Below, in pieces: positions 13,201-24,614 of a stretch of DNA of 64,000 nucleotides (position 1 is its first letter; every line of letters begins with the position of its first letter). Below the pieces are notes generated by a model that saw only the letters and a list, made by a program, of their open reading frames with translations, was not told the DNA's origin and searched no databases. The translations under genes and the position numbers were made by a program. The DNA is from Epichloe hybrida (lineage: Eukaryota > Ascomycota > Sordariomycetes > Hypocreales > Clavicipitaceae), in contig JAFEKR010000045.1 in assembly GCA_019022495.1 (NCBI GenBank), positions 1 through 64,000 on the forward strand. The letters run 5' to 3'.

Positions 13201-13319
13201 CTGACTTTGTGGTTGACTGTAGAGTTCGAATGATTGCCAGGAGGTCCCAAGATGGAGAGAAGCTTGTTACTTTGGGAGGCCCTCACGGCGGCACATTGGG
13301 TCTCATTGAGAGAGTATTC

Positions 13320-13334
13320 GGGGGGGGGGGGGGG
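13320..13334 (+). repeat. G15 homopolymer
   Basis: Fifteen consecutive G. Such tracts are unstable and may be miscounted in sequencing. A C15 tract occurs at 46525-46539. Confidence 0.95.
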
Positions 13335-13501
13335 CAACGCAGCGTTCGTCTCTGTTCGCTCGACGGGCGGACAACTCGAATAATTTGGTCGTCAAAAGCA
13401 CAGCAATTATTCTCAATAATCGCGAGGTTTCTCACCGCCTGGAAAATAGTCTGCGTCGTCACGAACAATCCGCATTCTTGGAGTTTCCAGGGGCAATCTT
13501 G

Positions 13502-13918
13502 TTAAAAGGGTGGCAGTGGATGCAAGCAGGCAACCTTCAGCACGCTGCTGTTGCTTGCAACTACGAGTCCATCTACCGAACGAGTTTTCTCCAAATCAGA
13601 ACTCCTGGGCGGACTTGCTGTACTGAATCGTGTGTGGGTATTGACTTTTGGCGCCGTGCCAGGGGCATCGATTCTGAACGACACTTGCACCCGCTGTTGG
13701 CCGGAAGTTGACTCTCCAGTCGTCGTGTCTGAAGTCATTCTGAACATTTGTTTCAGCACGACCGAGTCTGGCTGAGTCTCGCCTACACGATCCAGAGCAA
13801 TGGCGACGATGTTGCGGACAAAAAATCGCACCTCCAACGGTCGTTCAACCAGTAGTCGATCACAATCCCGCCCAAGACATCCAAGCAGGAGATCCAGGGT
13901 CACATCTACCAAAGCCAC
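13502..13918 (-). CDS. Open frame downstream of RdRP relic, unknown
   Basis: 138 open codons on the minus strand without an ATG at the frame start; the first in-frame ATG lies near the middle (MTSDTTTGES). The segment LDLLLGCLGRDCDRLLVERP looks like protein but matches no family I know. It lies just beyond the C-terminal end of the polymerase relic and might be part of that decayed gene. Weak call. Confidence 0.2.
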   Translation of the reverse strand: MALVDVTLDLLLGCLGRDCDRLLVERPLEVRFFVRNIVAIALDRVGETQPDSVVLKQMFRMTSDTTTGESTSGQQRVQVSFRIDAPGTAPKVNTHTRFSTASPPRSSDLEKTRSVDGLVVASNSSVLKVACLHPLPPF

Positions 13919-14100
13919 TGTCTCTTCAAGGTCTGTAAAATATTCGAGTGAAAGGCTACTTCAATTGCTTAATATGATCTGAAATGGCGCTACCACAAGT
14001 TGGCCATGTTGACTGTCTGCAAGGATCATGCTTCTGAGCAATAATGGTCCACTAGTCTGCAGAATTACTTCAACTTTGCCTGGCAAATTTGACCAAGAGG

Positions 14101-16800
14101 CTAGCCGAGGAAATGGAGCAGAGCAGTAGGACGCCTTGGGAGAAGTTCCACTAGTCCCTGAAGCGTGTCTTCTGAAGCCGTAGCGTCTGCTTCTGGTGAG
14201 ATGCTGTCGACCATTTCATTGTGGCATCGGATCATGACATTTCCCTGCGAATTGTCGACAAGCCGGTCAAAAAGATGTCGGAGATCCGACGGTGCTGTTC
14301 TCCGCTTGAGCAAGGCATTGTTTCCGTGATGTACAACCTCTGCGACTAGACGAGCTTGCAAGGACCAGTCCACCCCTCTGAGCGAAGGAACATTATATTC
14401 CTCTGCTTCGAGATCGAAAAATGGTAATTCCTCATCAGTATTAATCATGTTCTCCCATGAGTCAATGTGGCGCATAGATCTGGTATCTCGATTGCTGATA
14501 ACGTAGATTTCCTACAGCCATGAGTTAGCAAGTGTTAACGCTGCTCAGCAGACACGTTGCATACCGCAGCGAATATACCATCTCTGTTTGCCCTTCCTAT
14601 ATTCTGCTGTAGCTCGCGGCTGAATTTGTCAAGCGCAATGCTTGCCCTGAAGTCATGGTTCATCCCTGCTTCGATAGAAGCCATCTTCGCCGCACGTCAA
14701 TCTCGTCCTCCGCTTAGGTGCCTGTAGGAGGCCTCATCTGATGGAATGCGGTTGATAAAGATCCCATGTATTGCTACGCTTTTCGTGGAAGAGTTGAAAT
14801 ACATTGTCATCGCAATACAGCCGATACCCTTTCTTAGTAGGTAGACAGAAACGACTACGTGTCTCCGTCCCTTAGGGATGCGGGAAAGCGAATACACGCA
14901 CTCTATTCCCAACAAGAAAGTCATCCGATTGAACAATCTTCTGTGGTACGTACATGGCCACCGTAAATCTCTCATTGGGATGGAACAGAATGCGTGCCTT
15001 GTGGGAAACCTCGATATTACGACAAGCCGCATCCATGAATGTTGCAAGACGATTTTCGGATGACTTGTAAACTCGCTTCCAGTGCATCCCTTGATGACTG
15101 AGCTTAAAATAGTCTAAATCATCCCGCTCAGCCAGCTCAGAAAAGCATAGAGCATTCAACACTAGCCTTGGATAGCGGAAAGCTGTAGGCACTTGAGCCA
15201 AGACCCACGACTTCTCTTCCTTCAGGGCCCAAGTCGTTCATGTTGAAAACATGTAGAATGTTGGAGATGGGGACATTCATCTTTATACACCAAGATACAC
15301 TGAGCTTGACCAGCTCGGCTTCGGACATGATGAAATCTTCCCTGGACAGGAACTCCTCCATGTCGTCCAGCGAAAAACCATTATCAAGCTGATCAGAGCA
15401 AAGTTCATTCATGCTAGACACGAGACCTTCTGTCAGCTCGTGAAGCTTATCAAGAACGAACAACGGGGCGTCAACTGAAGCTGCAGGGGACCTGTCGAAC
15501 TTCGCAAGCTCGCTGTCCTTCATCTTGTTTTCATCGACACATTGCGAGAAGAGTCGATTGAATTCTTGGCATTCTGGGCTCATCACACCTCTCAAACGTG
15601 CCCAACGAAGATAGGTGTTCTTGACACGACTTAAAGATGCATTGATGTATCTTGCGAAGTGCAGAATGCGATCGTCGTCCGTAATGGCAGAACACTGTAG
15701 CTTCTCACGAACGCCTGGATAATATGCGGCCTGTGCCACTGTAGTCGGAGTGATCTCAGGGTCCCAAATAACTTTGACTAGCTCGCATCATCATCCTCCC
15801 GAGTCGAAGAAATTACGGAGTCATTCTTATAGATATCACCATCAAGATCGCCTCCGGACATCAGGTTTGCGGCGAGGCGGTGGCTAACTAAAGGAAGCAC
15901 AATACAGTCCACGAGATGAGCCAACCGTGGATGTGCGGCAGAATCGAATTTCTGCAAATGTCCAGGATGAAGACATGCATGAATTCCTAGTGGCTAGGAC
16001 CTTTGTCCCTTTGAGAGCACAAGGTTGTCCGTCGTGATCCACGGTCACTTTGACAGCACATTGGCCTTTCTTGAGATCACCCCAGGCATCGCAGACGCCC
16101 AATAGCAGCCGAGATTAAGGAATTAGTAGTCCTCTTTTGTTGAGCATCTTGTCAAATTCAAGGCGAATGAAGTTTTGGATCGTCGGTCTGACAGCATCGA
16201 TGGACTCTAAAAGTACCTTCTCAGCCACTTCTGGCTTGTTGAGAAAGCTCAGGAATCTGGATGCTGCCTGTGCGACCCAGGAGGCGCTAATTATGAAGTC
16301 GAAGTGCTCTTGCTGCTTCCTGGGGAGGATTTGTCGATCGATACCCAACGCATCGAGAAGAACTATGATTTCGTCGTTGAGATAGCCGAAAGCGTATGGC
16401 TGCCAGGAAATTCATTAGTGCAAGTTCTGATAGCGAATCATCCAACATATACCTTGAGGTATTTCACAGCAGCGAAAGATGAATCTTCGCCACCGCTGAA
16501 CTTCTTCATGGACTTCCGCATCCGCAGCCACGGCCCAGTCTTCGCCATAGTAGGATCCATGGTGACAACTCCCTTTTAACCTCGATATCTGAGTTGGAAT
16601 ACCGATGGGGTGTATTTCCTGTCGCGAAACACGATGCGCGCGCGTCGAGCCAACTCTTGAGCAAACTTCCTGGCGATGAGGCCACAGCCATCAGTGAAGA
16701 TGTAATCGATTTCTGATGCAACTGGAGTGAAGGCGTGCTCTAGAGAACCCCTGTCTCGGCAAGTGGAGCCGAGGTACACGAAAGCCGTCATTGGCAGATC
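14101..16800 (-). pseudogene. RNA-dependent RNA polymerase (RNAi type), frameshifted
   Basis: Remnant of a cellular RdRP of the fungal QDE-1/SAD-1/RRP class, which makes double-stranded RNA for silencing. In order on the minus strand: DGCGLIARKFAQEL and PSVFQLRYRG (about 16580-16790), GIDRQILPRKQQEHFDFI (16290-16345), VTVDHDGQPCALKGTKVL (16000-16060), the catalytic block SGGDLDGDIY with all three Asp (about 15830-15860), VIWDPEITPTTVAQAAYY (15710-15770), LAQVPTAFRYPRLVLNAL (15150-15205), and after a 56-nt intron YVISNRDTRSMRHIDSW and EELPFFDLEAEEY. These lie in different frames. One break is clear: a 4-nt insertion after TRNSC near 15975 shifts the frame just before GHLQKF; another lies at 15775, where the frame hits TAG before the next block resumes. 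Decay is by indels, not RIP. The N-terminal third is not recognisable. Confidence 0.85.
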
Positions 16801-17179
16801 TCGACACGTTGTTTCATCCGGTCACGATTGTGACGGTCGCTAGTGTCACCACTAGATGGTAAGAAGCTTTCACTTAATTAGTACGAGATATCCACCAGGA
16901 TAACGCTCTCTACGTGTATTACTCTTCACACGACTTGGTGCAAAGCGTCTATACCGCCGCCGGTTGCTTTGCAAACCACGGAAAGCCACACCCAGGGCAC
17001 CCAGTTCTATTTTCCAAGCTTGGCTCTCAAGTATTTTCGTCATGGACATGGGTAAATTCCCCTCATCTCGCGACTTGTGTAGCACTACGTTCCAAGATTT
17101 CATGCTCGCGGGATTTGAGGCGCACTGCTGACGGACGGGCTCGAATGCCCGACAAGACTTGCAGATACCTGCCATGACA
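16801..17179. other. Unassigned stretch above RdRP relic
   Basis: About 380 bases where the polymerase N-terminus would be expected. A minus frame contains WKIELGALGVAFRGLQ, which resembles folded protein but is not diagnostic. Possibly the start of the polymerase relic or the 5' part of the neighbouring thioesterase-like fragment. Confidence 0.3.
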
Positions 17180-17556
17180 GAGCCATTCCTGTTCTTGCAA
17201 GGGGTCTTGCACGAACTGATTGAAAAGTTGGGCGGAGAGTCGAATAAACTTCAGTCAGGGCGGGGCGATGCGACTTTGAACGCTGCTGTGTCGAAGTGGA
17301 GGACCAAGTTTGGGAGGGACACACCAATGTACATACTTTGGCCATGGCCAAGATGACACGTATGTTGACATTAAGATGGCGCGGCGAGCTGTGCATCTGC
17401 TCAAGAGCATGGATTGGCCTTTATGTAACGTCAAAGGAGTACGAGGGTGCTGAGCGAGAAGCGCGCTGCTGGCTCAAAGGGCCAGAGGAGCTGGACGACG
17501 TCGTGAATTTCCTCGAAATGCACGTATTAGGTAAATTCAGTCTCGACATGGATTAA
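17180..17556 (+). pseudogene. Acyl-protein thioesterase-like C-terminal fragment
   Basis: Three plus-strand frames, read in succession, resemble the end of an alpha/beta hydrolase of the phospholipase/carboxylesterase (acyl-protein thioesterase) family: a helix VLHELIEKLGG, then FGRDTPMYI followed by HGQDDTYVDIKMARRAV (the family's catalytic Asp loop and helix), then KEYEGAERE and LKGPEELDDVVNFLEMH. Frames change near 17340 and 17430. The nucleophile elbow GxSxG is not seen, so only the last third remains. It overlaps the far end of the polymerase relic on the other strand. Confidence 0.45.
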
Positions 17557-17821
17557 GATACAAGTCGCTGAACGTCCTCATGCTAACCTCAGCGTATACC
17601 GTCATGATGCGCTGACGCCCAAATGTGTCCCAAATATGTTACCAAGGTCGTACATGATCAAAACTTTAGGTTATATGTACCAAAAAAAAAAAGTGATAAG
17701 AATAGCACTAGCAAGGAAAAAAAACCCCCCTCATGGTCACCGCGCCAAGGCGACATCACAAGGAGAGTCCCTCCAACGTCTCTGCAAAGCTCATACATCA
17801 CACACGCTGGAGTTCTCTCTC

Positions 17822-19278
17822 TTAAAGAAAAAAAGCAAACCCCAGAACAATACCAGCAGCACTAATAGCCAAAGCAGCAATCTTTGTATCACTAGAAGCA
17901 CCATTATTTTGATCCTTTTTGCCGTCTTTGCCATTGTTCCCACCATTGTTGCCTATGGATGGTGTCGGCTTGCTTGAATGCCCAGCTGTGGCGCTTGCTT
18001 GGGAGGTAAAGGAACCCGTCAAGGTTTCGCCAATAGGCGCTGGTAGCTTGACGTTTCCGTCAATTCGCCACCATCCGTCCGCAGTCGACGCGGGACAGGG
18101 CCGAGTGGACACCTTCTTCGCATCGTAGTCTTTCTTCATGACGCCGGTCGGGTGGATGCTAGCCCACTTAGCCTTGAGGTTGTTAAAATCAGGGCTGATA
18201 GGGGTTGGGGTGCCTTTGCGGGTAAAACCATCGAAGACGTTGTCGGCCTGCTGAGTGGCGTCAACCTTGGGGCCGTATGAGATAAGTCCGTAGTTGTTTT
18301 GCTCTTGGATCCATTCGTATATTATACTGCCGCTCCAGTCACTGATCATTTCCTTGCCAAAGATGGCGTCCTGATCGTCCCAAACGCGAGGGCCGGGGAC
18401 ATTGCAACCTGTTTCACTAAAAAAGATTGGCACCGGGAAGTCCCTGGCGAACTCTTGAAGCCTGTTGTAACTTGGTTTCTCGAAATTACTGGGATCACAC
18501 CAAGAATACGAGTTGAGTGCGAAAAAGTCGACAATCTCGGACGAATTTCCTCCACAAGTGAGGTAATCCTGCAGCATGGGGCGCAGTTGCACAATATCGG
18601 CAGCAGAGTAACCGATGGGAATACTGCGATAGCCCTTTCGATCACGGTAAGCTTTCAGGTCTCGAGCAGCTGCTTTGAGGAAAGGTGCAGCTGGAGAGTC
18701 CTCTTTCTTGGCAATGTTTTCATTTCCGACGAAAAAGCCCAAAACGTTGTTGTAGCTGTGGAAGGCATCCATGACCTTGGAATATCTGACATACTGTGTA
18801 GAATTCCAGGAAAGTCCAGTCTGAGAATGGTAAGATGGCGAAGTCAGAGATAGTGACATGGGGCGAGCGAGACTGGGCACTTACAGCCTCAATGTACGTG
18901 TCGAAGGTGTCCAAGTCGACCAGCAAGTAAATGCCCGCGTCATCCATGGCCTTCATACACCCGTCGTGCTTTCCATCCGCATCCACATGGTACACGCGAA
19001 TGGTGTTCACTCCCAGTTCCTTCATCAGGGGAAAGTCCCGCTGGCATTGGTCGGTATCGATGAGAGGATCCTGGGGAACGAGTTGGTAGGCAACACCTGA
19101 TTGGTGTCAGCAACGGGAGAAAGAAGCTATGGCATCTTTGGCCAGATCAATTACCTTTTAGGAAAAACTGCGTGCCATTTTTGTTGAAAAACTTGTTGCC
19201 GTAGGCTTCTATAGGATCAAGAGCCGCGACCGACCTGCCTAAGCCGAACAAGGCCGTTGCCAAAGTGGGCCAATGCAT
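17822..19278 (-). CDS. GH72 beta-1,3-glucanosyltransferase, GPI-anchored
   Basis: Gas/Gel family enzyme that cuts and re-joins beta-1,3-glucan chains at the outer face of the plasma membrane during wall growth. Three exons, 19278-19155, 19096-18885 and 18820-17822, with introns of 58 and 64 nt, give 444 residues. The start MHWPTLATALFGLG is a signal peptide. The catalytic acid/base lies in GFFVGNENI and the nucleophile in FFSETGCN. Conserved blocks ELGVNTIRVYHVD and ALNSYSWC are present. There is no cysteine-rich CBM43 module; a Ser/Thr/Asn/Gly-rich linker leads to a hydrophobic tail (IAALAISAAGIVLGFAFFL) typical of a GPI signal. It appears intact although decayed genes lie on both sides. A second family member lies at 51512-53072. 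Confidence 0.93.
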
Positions 19279-19985
19279 GTCAATACGCGTTCCTTGTGCA
19301 AATTTTTCTGACGGGCGACAAAAACAAGGCCTTGTCTTCTCTCTTGTCGTGTTTTTCCGACCGAGCCAGCCAGCGAAAGTTTAGCAAGCAAGTCTGTGGA
19401 ATGGCAAAGAATCTTCAGCAGCGATCGTAAGCGACAATCAGCGATCAAGGAGTCAGTGTCGTGAAATCCTGTGGGCGTCCAAAAAGCACAAAAACGCAAA
19501 TCCTAGTGACACAAGCACAACACAGTGCTGCGTCAGACTTGAAAGGAGATGAAGGTAGTTCAAACAAAGGTCAAAGGGGCGGAATGAGACGTCAAGTAGC
19601 AAGTGGGAAGGGGAAGCGGAAGGATTGACGGATTGGCGAAGCCAAGCTGGGCAACAACGGCCCACGCAAGTTGGCCATGACTGTTTTGACCAGAGAGAAG
19701 GAACAGGTGAACAGCAATCGCGCGATCCATCGTCGCTACCCGGCTCAGTCTGCCAATTCGGAAAAAACGTCACTCAGACGGCAACAAGTCCCAGGAAGTT
19801 GCAAGTGGGCGGAAAGCGGACCTTGCAGAAGCGAGAAGCCAGCTGGATTACGGATTTCCGACACCCGCCAAGGCAAAGACAAAAACAGGTTTTCCTCCTT
19901 ACTAATCCGTATGTATTATCTCTCTTATCTCTACAAGTTAGGTGCGCGGAACCACCCGCGGAACCAAAACTGTAGCTACGGAGTA
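19279..19985. other. Intergenic, GH72 upstream region
   Basis: About 700 bases with no credible gene. It should contain the promoter of the minus-strand glucanosyltransferase. No motif stands out. Confidence 0.5.
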
Positions 19986-20223
19986 CAGTCTAACCCCTGA
20001 ATGATTTTACACTCGCTACAAGCCCCAAGCGGGGCAGTCACTATCAGCTGTGAGTGGCTATTATGAGTGGAGCTGCTAGGGACATTATTGGGGTAGAAGG
20101 GTACTAAGTTAAACTAGTAAAGGAAATATAATCTTAAGTATCTTTTACCTTACCTCGTAGCTTTTCATTGGCCTGTTACCCCTAGTCATGTACCTCGTGT
20201 AAAGTCATTCAGGGGTTAGACTG
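19986..20223. mobile_element. TA-flanked MITE (Tc1/mariner-pogo type)
   Basis: 238-bp element with 27-bp terminal inverted repeats beginning CAGTCTAACCCCTGAATGA; the two arms differ at one position. It is flanked by TA on both sides (19984-19985 and 20224-20225), the target duplication of Tc1/mariner/Fot1-like transposases. There is no coding capacity. The near-perfect arms suggest a fairly young insertion, and it shows little RIP, as expected for a short element. Confidence 0.88.
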
Positions 20224-20225
20224 TA

Positions 20226-20704
20226 CGTTTATGCAACAGGCAGCCCTGCTAGCGTTCCATCCAGAAAATCTGGCTTCAACTCGCGCCACCACCGACGGTA
20301 TTGCTTTCTTTCTCCAACAGGATGCAGGTACGGTTCCAACACGCAGCGTTTGTGCCAGCCGCCGCATGATACTGGACCATCCCGGGACCTTGGTGTTTTT
20401 CTTTCGAATTTCCCGGTAAGAAACAGGAGAAAATTTTGCCCGCGGTAGTAACCCCTCCTGCTCGTCACTTCCGGTGTTCGGATTCTCCCAGTTGTGTTCT
20501 CAGTGGTGTATCAATAGTTAAAGGAACGTTCCGGATAACCATACGAAGCATACGAAGCAAGCGCAAGCGCACCACTACAGAACTGAAAAGGCGCCATTGG
20601 GATTCCAACCTCGAGAAGACGTAGTCTCATCAATTTGTACGGGGACTACAACGAGCATTGCGTTATGCAGTATCTTTGCTATCGCCGTGTGTCCATCGAT
20701 TCAT
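20226..20704. other. Intergenic, nothing recognised
   Basis: About 480 bases between the MITE and the urease 3' end. Short open frames only; none resembles a protein. Confidence 0.5.
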
Positions 20705-23511
20705 TCAAAACACAAATTGTGCCTGCGACAGAGGTAGCGCATCCGCCGGGGGGCATCTCATTATCTCTCCATTTGCCGTGACCGTGTAACTTTCTGGATC
20801 GACGTCTATTCGTGGAATTGCATTATTCCAACGCATGCTAGCTTTTGAAATGCTGCGACAGTTACGAACTGCCTCGATCCGACTGCGCAGCCCATAGCTG
20901 GCTATTTTACCAGACGAGATGCTCTCATTGCTCACGATCAGTATTTTAGATAACGGTGCAAGCAATCTGTGTACAGGGCGGCCAAAAGTAGGTTGGACAG
21001 TGGGAATAGAGCCGCTCGGGCTACCCTGAAGATAAGAAGACGAATATTAGTTACTTATGGCCAAGTCATGCTGCTCAGTATCCTTCATCTCCACTTACGG
21101 TCTGCTCCCACGCCACCATACCGCCCTTCAATATGCACGAGGGTTTTGTCCCAAACCACGCTGGCTCCCAGATAACAAGATCTGCCAATTTGCCAACCTC
21201 CACGCTACCGAGTATGTGCCCGATGCCTTGGGCAATAGCTGGGTTGATGGTATACTTGCTGACGTATTGCTTAACTCGAGAATTGTCGGAACTTTCTTGC
21301 CAATCTCTCGCTAAGGGGCCTCTCTGGAGCTTCATCTTGTGTGCTGTGTTCCAGCAGCATGATATGACTTCTCCACAGCGCCCCATAGCTTGGGAGCCGG
21401 AGTTTATTATGCTAATAACGCCGTCGTCGTGTAGAACATCCTCTGCAGCGATGGTTTGCGTCCGGATCTGAGACTTAGCCAACCTGAAGTCTCTGTCCCT
21501 GGAGTCTCCGTCGACGATTCCGGATAGATCGTTACTAACCATAACCGTATCGAGTAGCTCGTCCGATCTGTCCTGTGTGAATAGACGGGTCACATTTGAA
21601 GATGCTGGCAGGATATTATTGCGTCCCGCAAGTGATATTACGTCAGGCACATGTCCGCCCCCAGCACCTTCAGTATGATACATATAGACTGTTCTGTCCT
21701 TAAAGGCAGAGATCGAGCTTTCAACATGCCCAGACTCGTTGAGTGTGTCGGTGCTGATACTGCATTGAACATCAAATTTGTCACATGCGGTTAAGCAAGC
21801 ATCAATTGTGGCGGGAGTTGCTCCTCGGGATTCCTAGACACACATGCCACAAGCACCTGCAGTGATTTGCTCGCGGAGATTTTCAGCAGCGGAGTCGGAA
21901 CCTGTGCCGGTCAATCCAATGTTAAGAGGCAGCGTATCGTAGATCTGAAGAAGGGCGCCTATGCTACCTGTTCCTGAAGTATAATTGATTCCGGCGCTGC
22001 TCAATATATTAAGATGTGTACACACATGACAAATTGGCACTAGTGCTCACTTACCTTGACCCTATATGACCCGAAAGCAATGTGGTTACACCAGAAGCCA
22101 GTGATTCCTGTGCCTTTTGTAGGCTTATTTGACCTGAGTCAGTATCAACACCGCCAGCCGTTATAATCTTACCCTCTCCCGGCACAATAGCTGTGGAGCT
22201 ACCTATAACCATGTTCGCGGAAATCCCATCCATGATGTCTGGGTTACCAGCCTTGCCAATTCCCACGATGTCGCTTCCCTTAACTCCAATGTCTGCTTTA
22301 TATATACCTGTGTAGTCTAAAATAAGGGCATTTGCAATCACCAAATCTAAACATTACTCACCGGGTCTCCCAGAAGCCTGACCCATGCCGTCACGCAAGG
22401 TTCTTCCATATCCAGCTTTGATTTCATCGCCGTACAAAGCGAAGTCCTTTTCGACTGTAATCCAGAGATCTGTGTGGCCCAAGCGCACCCGATCTCCAGT
22501 TGTTGGGCCATACATGGCCGCGTATTCAGAGCGAGACAGGCTGAATGAATCGATGTATCTTGTGTCAGCATAGGGAACATGGGCAAAGCCTTTGATCTGC
22601 AAATTCTTCACTATTTCTTCAACACGACATTGTTCAACAAAGCCAGAGGCCAGACCGTTGCCCCCGCTTATCATCATGCTGCCACCAATTTTCACCAAGG
22701 TAACCATCCTCGCATCCCAAGGCTCATTGCGGAGGGTCGTCCCAGAAGGTATGTCGAGGCGATAGCCATATGCTTTGCTACGATCGAATTCTAGCAGGGG
22801 ATTCGCCTCCACAAAATGGTAATGTGATCCAATTTGAATAGGGCGATCTGATTTGTTAATGACTTGAATCCGGACTCTTCTCCTGTGTATATTCAGAGTG
22901 ACTCGACCTTCCTGGACCACCACAGCACCAGGCTGCCTTTCTGGCTCATACTCCGAGTCAGGTGGGGTTGGGAATAAATCTCTGTTTGGAACTGGCAAAA
23001 AGCTTCCATAGAGAGCTATTTCCAAGTCGCCTTCATCTGTGGAGATGGGGTCGCGAACGGTAACAAGGTGTGTGCCCGATTTGAATGTGCCTTCGATCTG
23101 AACTTTTTTTAAAGTGCTGCCGACAGAAGGAAGTACGTGGCGGCGACCGAGCATGTTGGCGCCCAGCTCGCCTAGCTCCAAAACGGAACTTTTTCCATCA
23201 CGTATGAGCTCAAGAAGGTTGCTAGCAATCAGTGACTAGCGAGAGCGCGCGTCAGCATAAATTCCAAGGCAGAGGTTTGCTGTCAATCCCCCCCCGGGGG
23301 CGGGGGCTGATATACCGCAGCTTCAATGTGATTAAGCTGTATGCCACGGGCAAGCCTTTTCTGTGCGAGGCTGCCTAATTGAGAGACATAGAGGTTATCG
23401 AACTATGCCGCAATTAGCAAAGGGGTTTGGATTGCCTCGAAACCTGATGTTCTCGGACGGGGACCAAAGAATGGACGATGATAATCACACCTCTTTGGGT
23501 ACAAGATACAT
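20705..23511 (-). pseudogene. Urease homologue, catalytic residues lost, two stops
   Basis: Full-length relative of single-chain fungal urease (gamma, beta and alpha parts fused). Five exons can be placed: 23511-23491, 23402-23316, 23235-22055, 21996-21099 and 21025-20705, all with GT-AG introns. They sum to 2,508 nt (836 codons), the normal length for the family, starting MYLVPKE and ending LPLSQAQFVF. Two in-frame stops: TAA at 22354-22356 (E codon before [11 protein letters not shown]) and TAG at 21834-21836 (the His of the KIHED block). Catalytic sites are replaced: HIH becomes DSG ([11 protein letters not shown]), the carbamylated Lys becomes Cys (GACGMC), HTDTLNE becomes STDTLNE, MVCHH becomes MVSND, SSDSQAMGR becomes NSGSQAMGR. 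Only the HTEGAGGGH His remains. No frameshift was found. It cannot hydrolyse urea; whether it was a pseudoenzyme before the stops arose is open. Confidence 0.9.
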
Positions 23512-24025
23512 AGTGCTACTAGGGGCCAACGGCTTCAAGCGTAAAACGAGCGGTATAGAATTGGCCAAAAGAGGGAGCGGGAGTTTGGAGGTAGCTTTCA
23601 CTAAAGCAATTACTGTCTCCAGATGTCCTATGATAAGGCTCTTCCGTTAATAAAAGAGAAATCTGAGAGATTGTGGGAGTATGTCCGTAGATGGGAAGGA
23701 AGCACGGGACGAGGGGGGGAAATACAGTACCTGCTATGTGTTAGATGTGCTTGTGCTTCATGAAACATATCATCAAACACTTAGATCGACGGTTTTTGAG
23801 TAGTGTGGAGGTCCACAGGATCCAATATTTAACACAATAGTGTGCATATGTACACCGTTGATTTGCTGTCCACTCCCGCCTTGCCTTTCTATTTAATGCC
23901 ACATTGTACTCCGTACATGCCTAGGTGCCGTGCCACCTAGGCCTTAGGGGTTCACGATTGGTTAGATTATCTCAGAGGCCACGGTTGACCGGGCCTAATC
24001 CAAGCTAGGGTTGCGTACCGCGGGG
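23512..24025. other. Intergenic, urease upstream region
   Basis: About 510 bases with the presumed promoter of the urease homologue on the minus strand. Short open frames only. The sequence turns into palindromic, repeat-like DNA after about 23910 (CCTAGGTGCCGTGCCACCTAGG). Confidence 0.5.
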
Positions 24026-24094
24026 CCTTCGGCTTGTGGACCTTCGGCTTGTGGACCTTCGGCTTGTGGACCTTCGGCTTGTGGGCCTTCGGCT
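24026..24094. repeat. 15-bp tandem repeat
   Basis: About 4.6 copies of CCTTCGGCTTGTGGA. On the minus strand it would read as HKPKV repeats within a 63-codon frame, but there is no sign of a gene around it. Confidence 0.9.
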
Positions 24095-24235
24095 CGGGGC
24101 GAGCCTCTAGCAGGGAAGGGATAATTGTCAGGCGCGCAGGCCTTGTGATCAATTCCAAGGTGTGGTGTTGATAGCGACAGCTAGCATTGGTGCATCTCGA
24201 ACTTTGTTGGAGCCAAGATTTATACTATAATTAGC

Positions 24236-24614
24236 TATAATCCAAGTCGGCGCAGTCGTTTAAGATTCGTCGTTTTTGGACCCACTGCCGCATTAGAGCT
24301 ATGTATGTAGCGCATTCCTACGGACTATATTCGGTCAGTATCTCTATATTATACATCCTAGGTCATTACCGAGTACTAATCCGCACACCTCCAAGTACCC
24401 TTGCTTATAATGTAAAAGAATCAAGGCCTTAGCAGGGCCTATTCGAATAGCTAAGAGAGGGAAGCCCTAGAGAAAAGGCGATTTTTGCCCACTCTTTTAT
24501 ATGCTATAAATAGTATAAAGTAAAGTCCCTACCTCATCATATCCATAGCCAACCTGTGCCTACGGGTTCTTGAGTGCGCTAGCTTTTAATAGAAGACTGC
24601 GCCGACTTGGATCA
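24236..24614 (+). repeat. Copia-type LTR with primer binding site
   Basis: A 379-bp segment whose ends are inverted copies for about 20 bases (ATCCAAGTCGGCGCAGTC at left, its complement at right, ending GATCA). The left end reads TAATCC where TGATCC is expected, a single G-to-A change. Eleven bases after the right end lies TGGTATCAGAG (24626-24636), the initiator-tRNA-type primer binding site common in Ty1/Copia elements. No internal coding region or second LTR follows, so it is a truncated element in the promoter region of the ABC transporter gene. Confidence 0.6.

Noticed and set aside
22341..22356. A 15-nt GTGAGT...TAG segment in the urease gene that could remove the first stop
   Set aside because: Far below the minimum size of a spliceosomal intron, and its removal would delete conserved residues.
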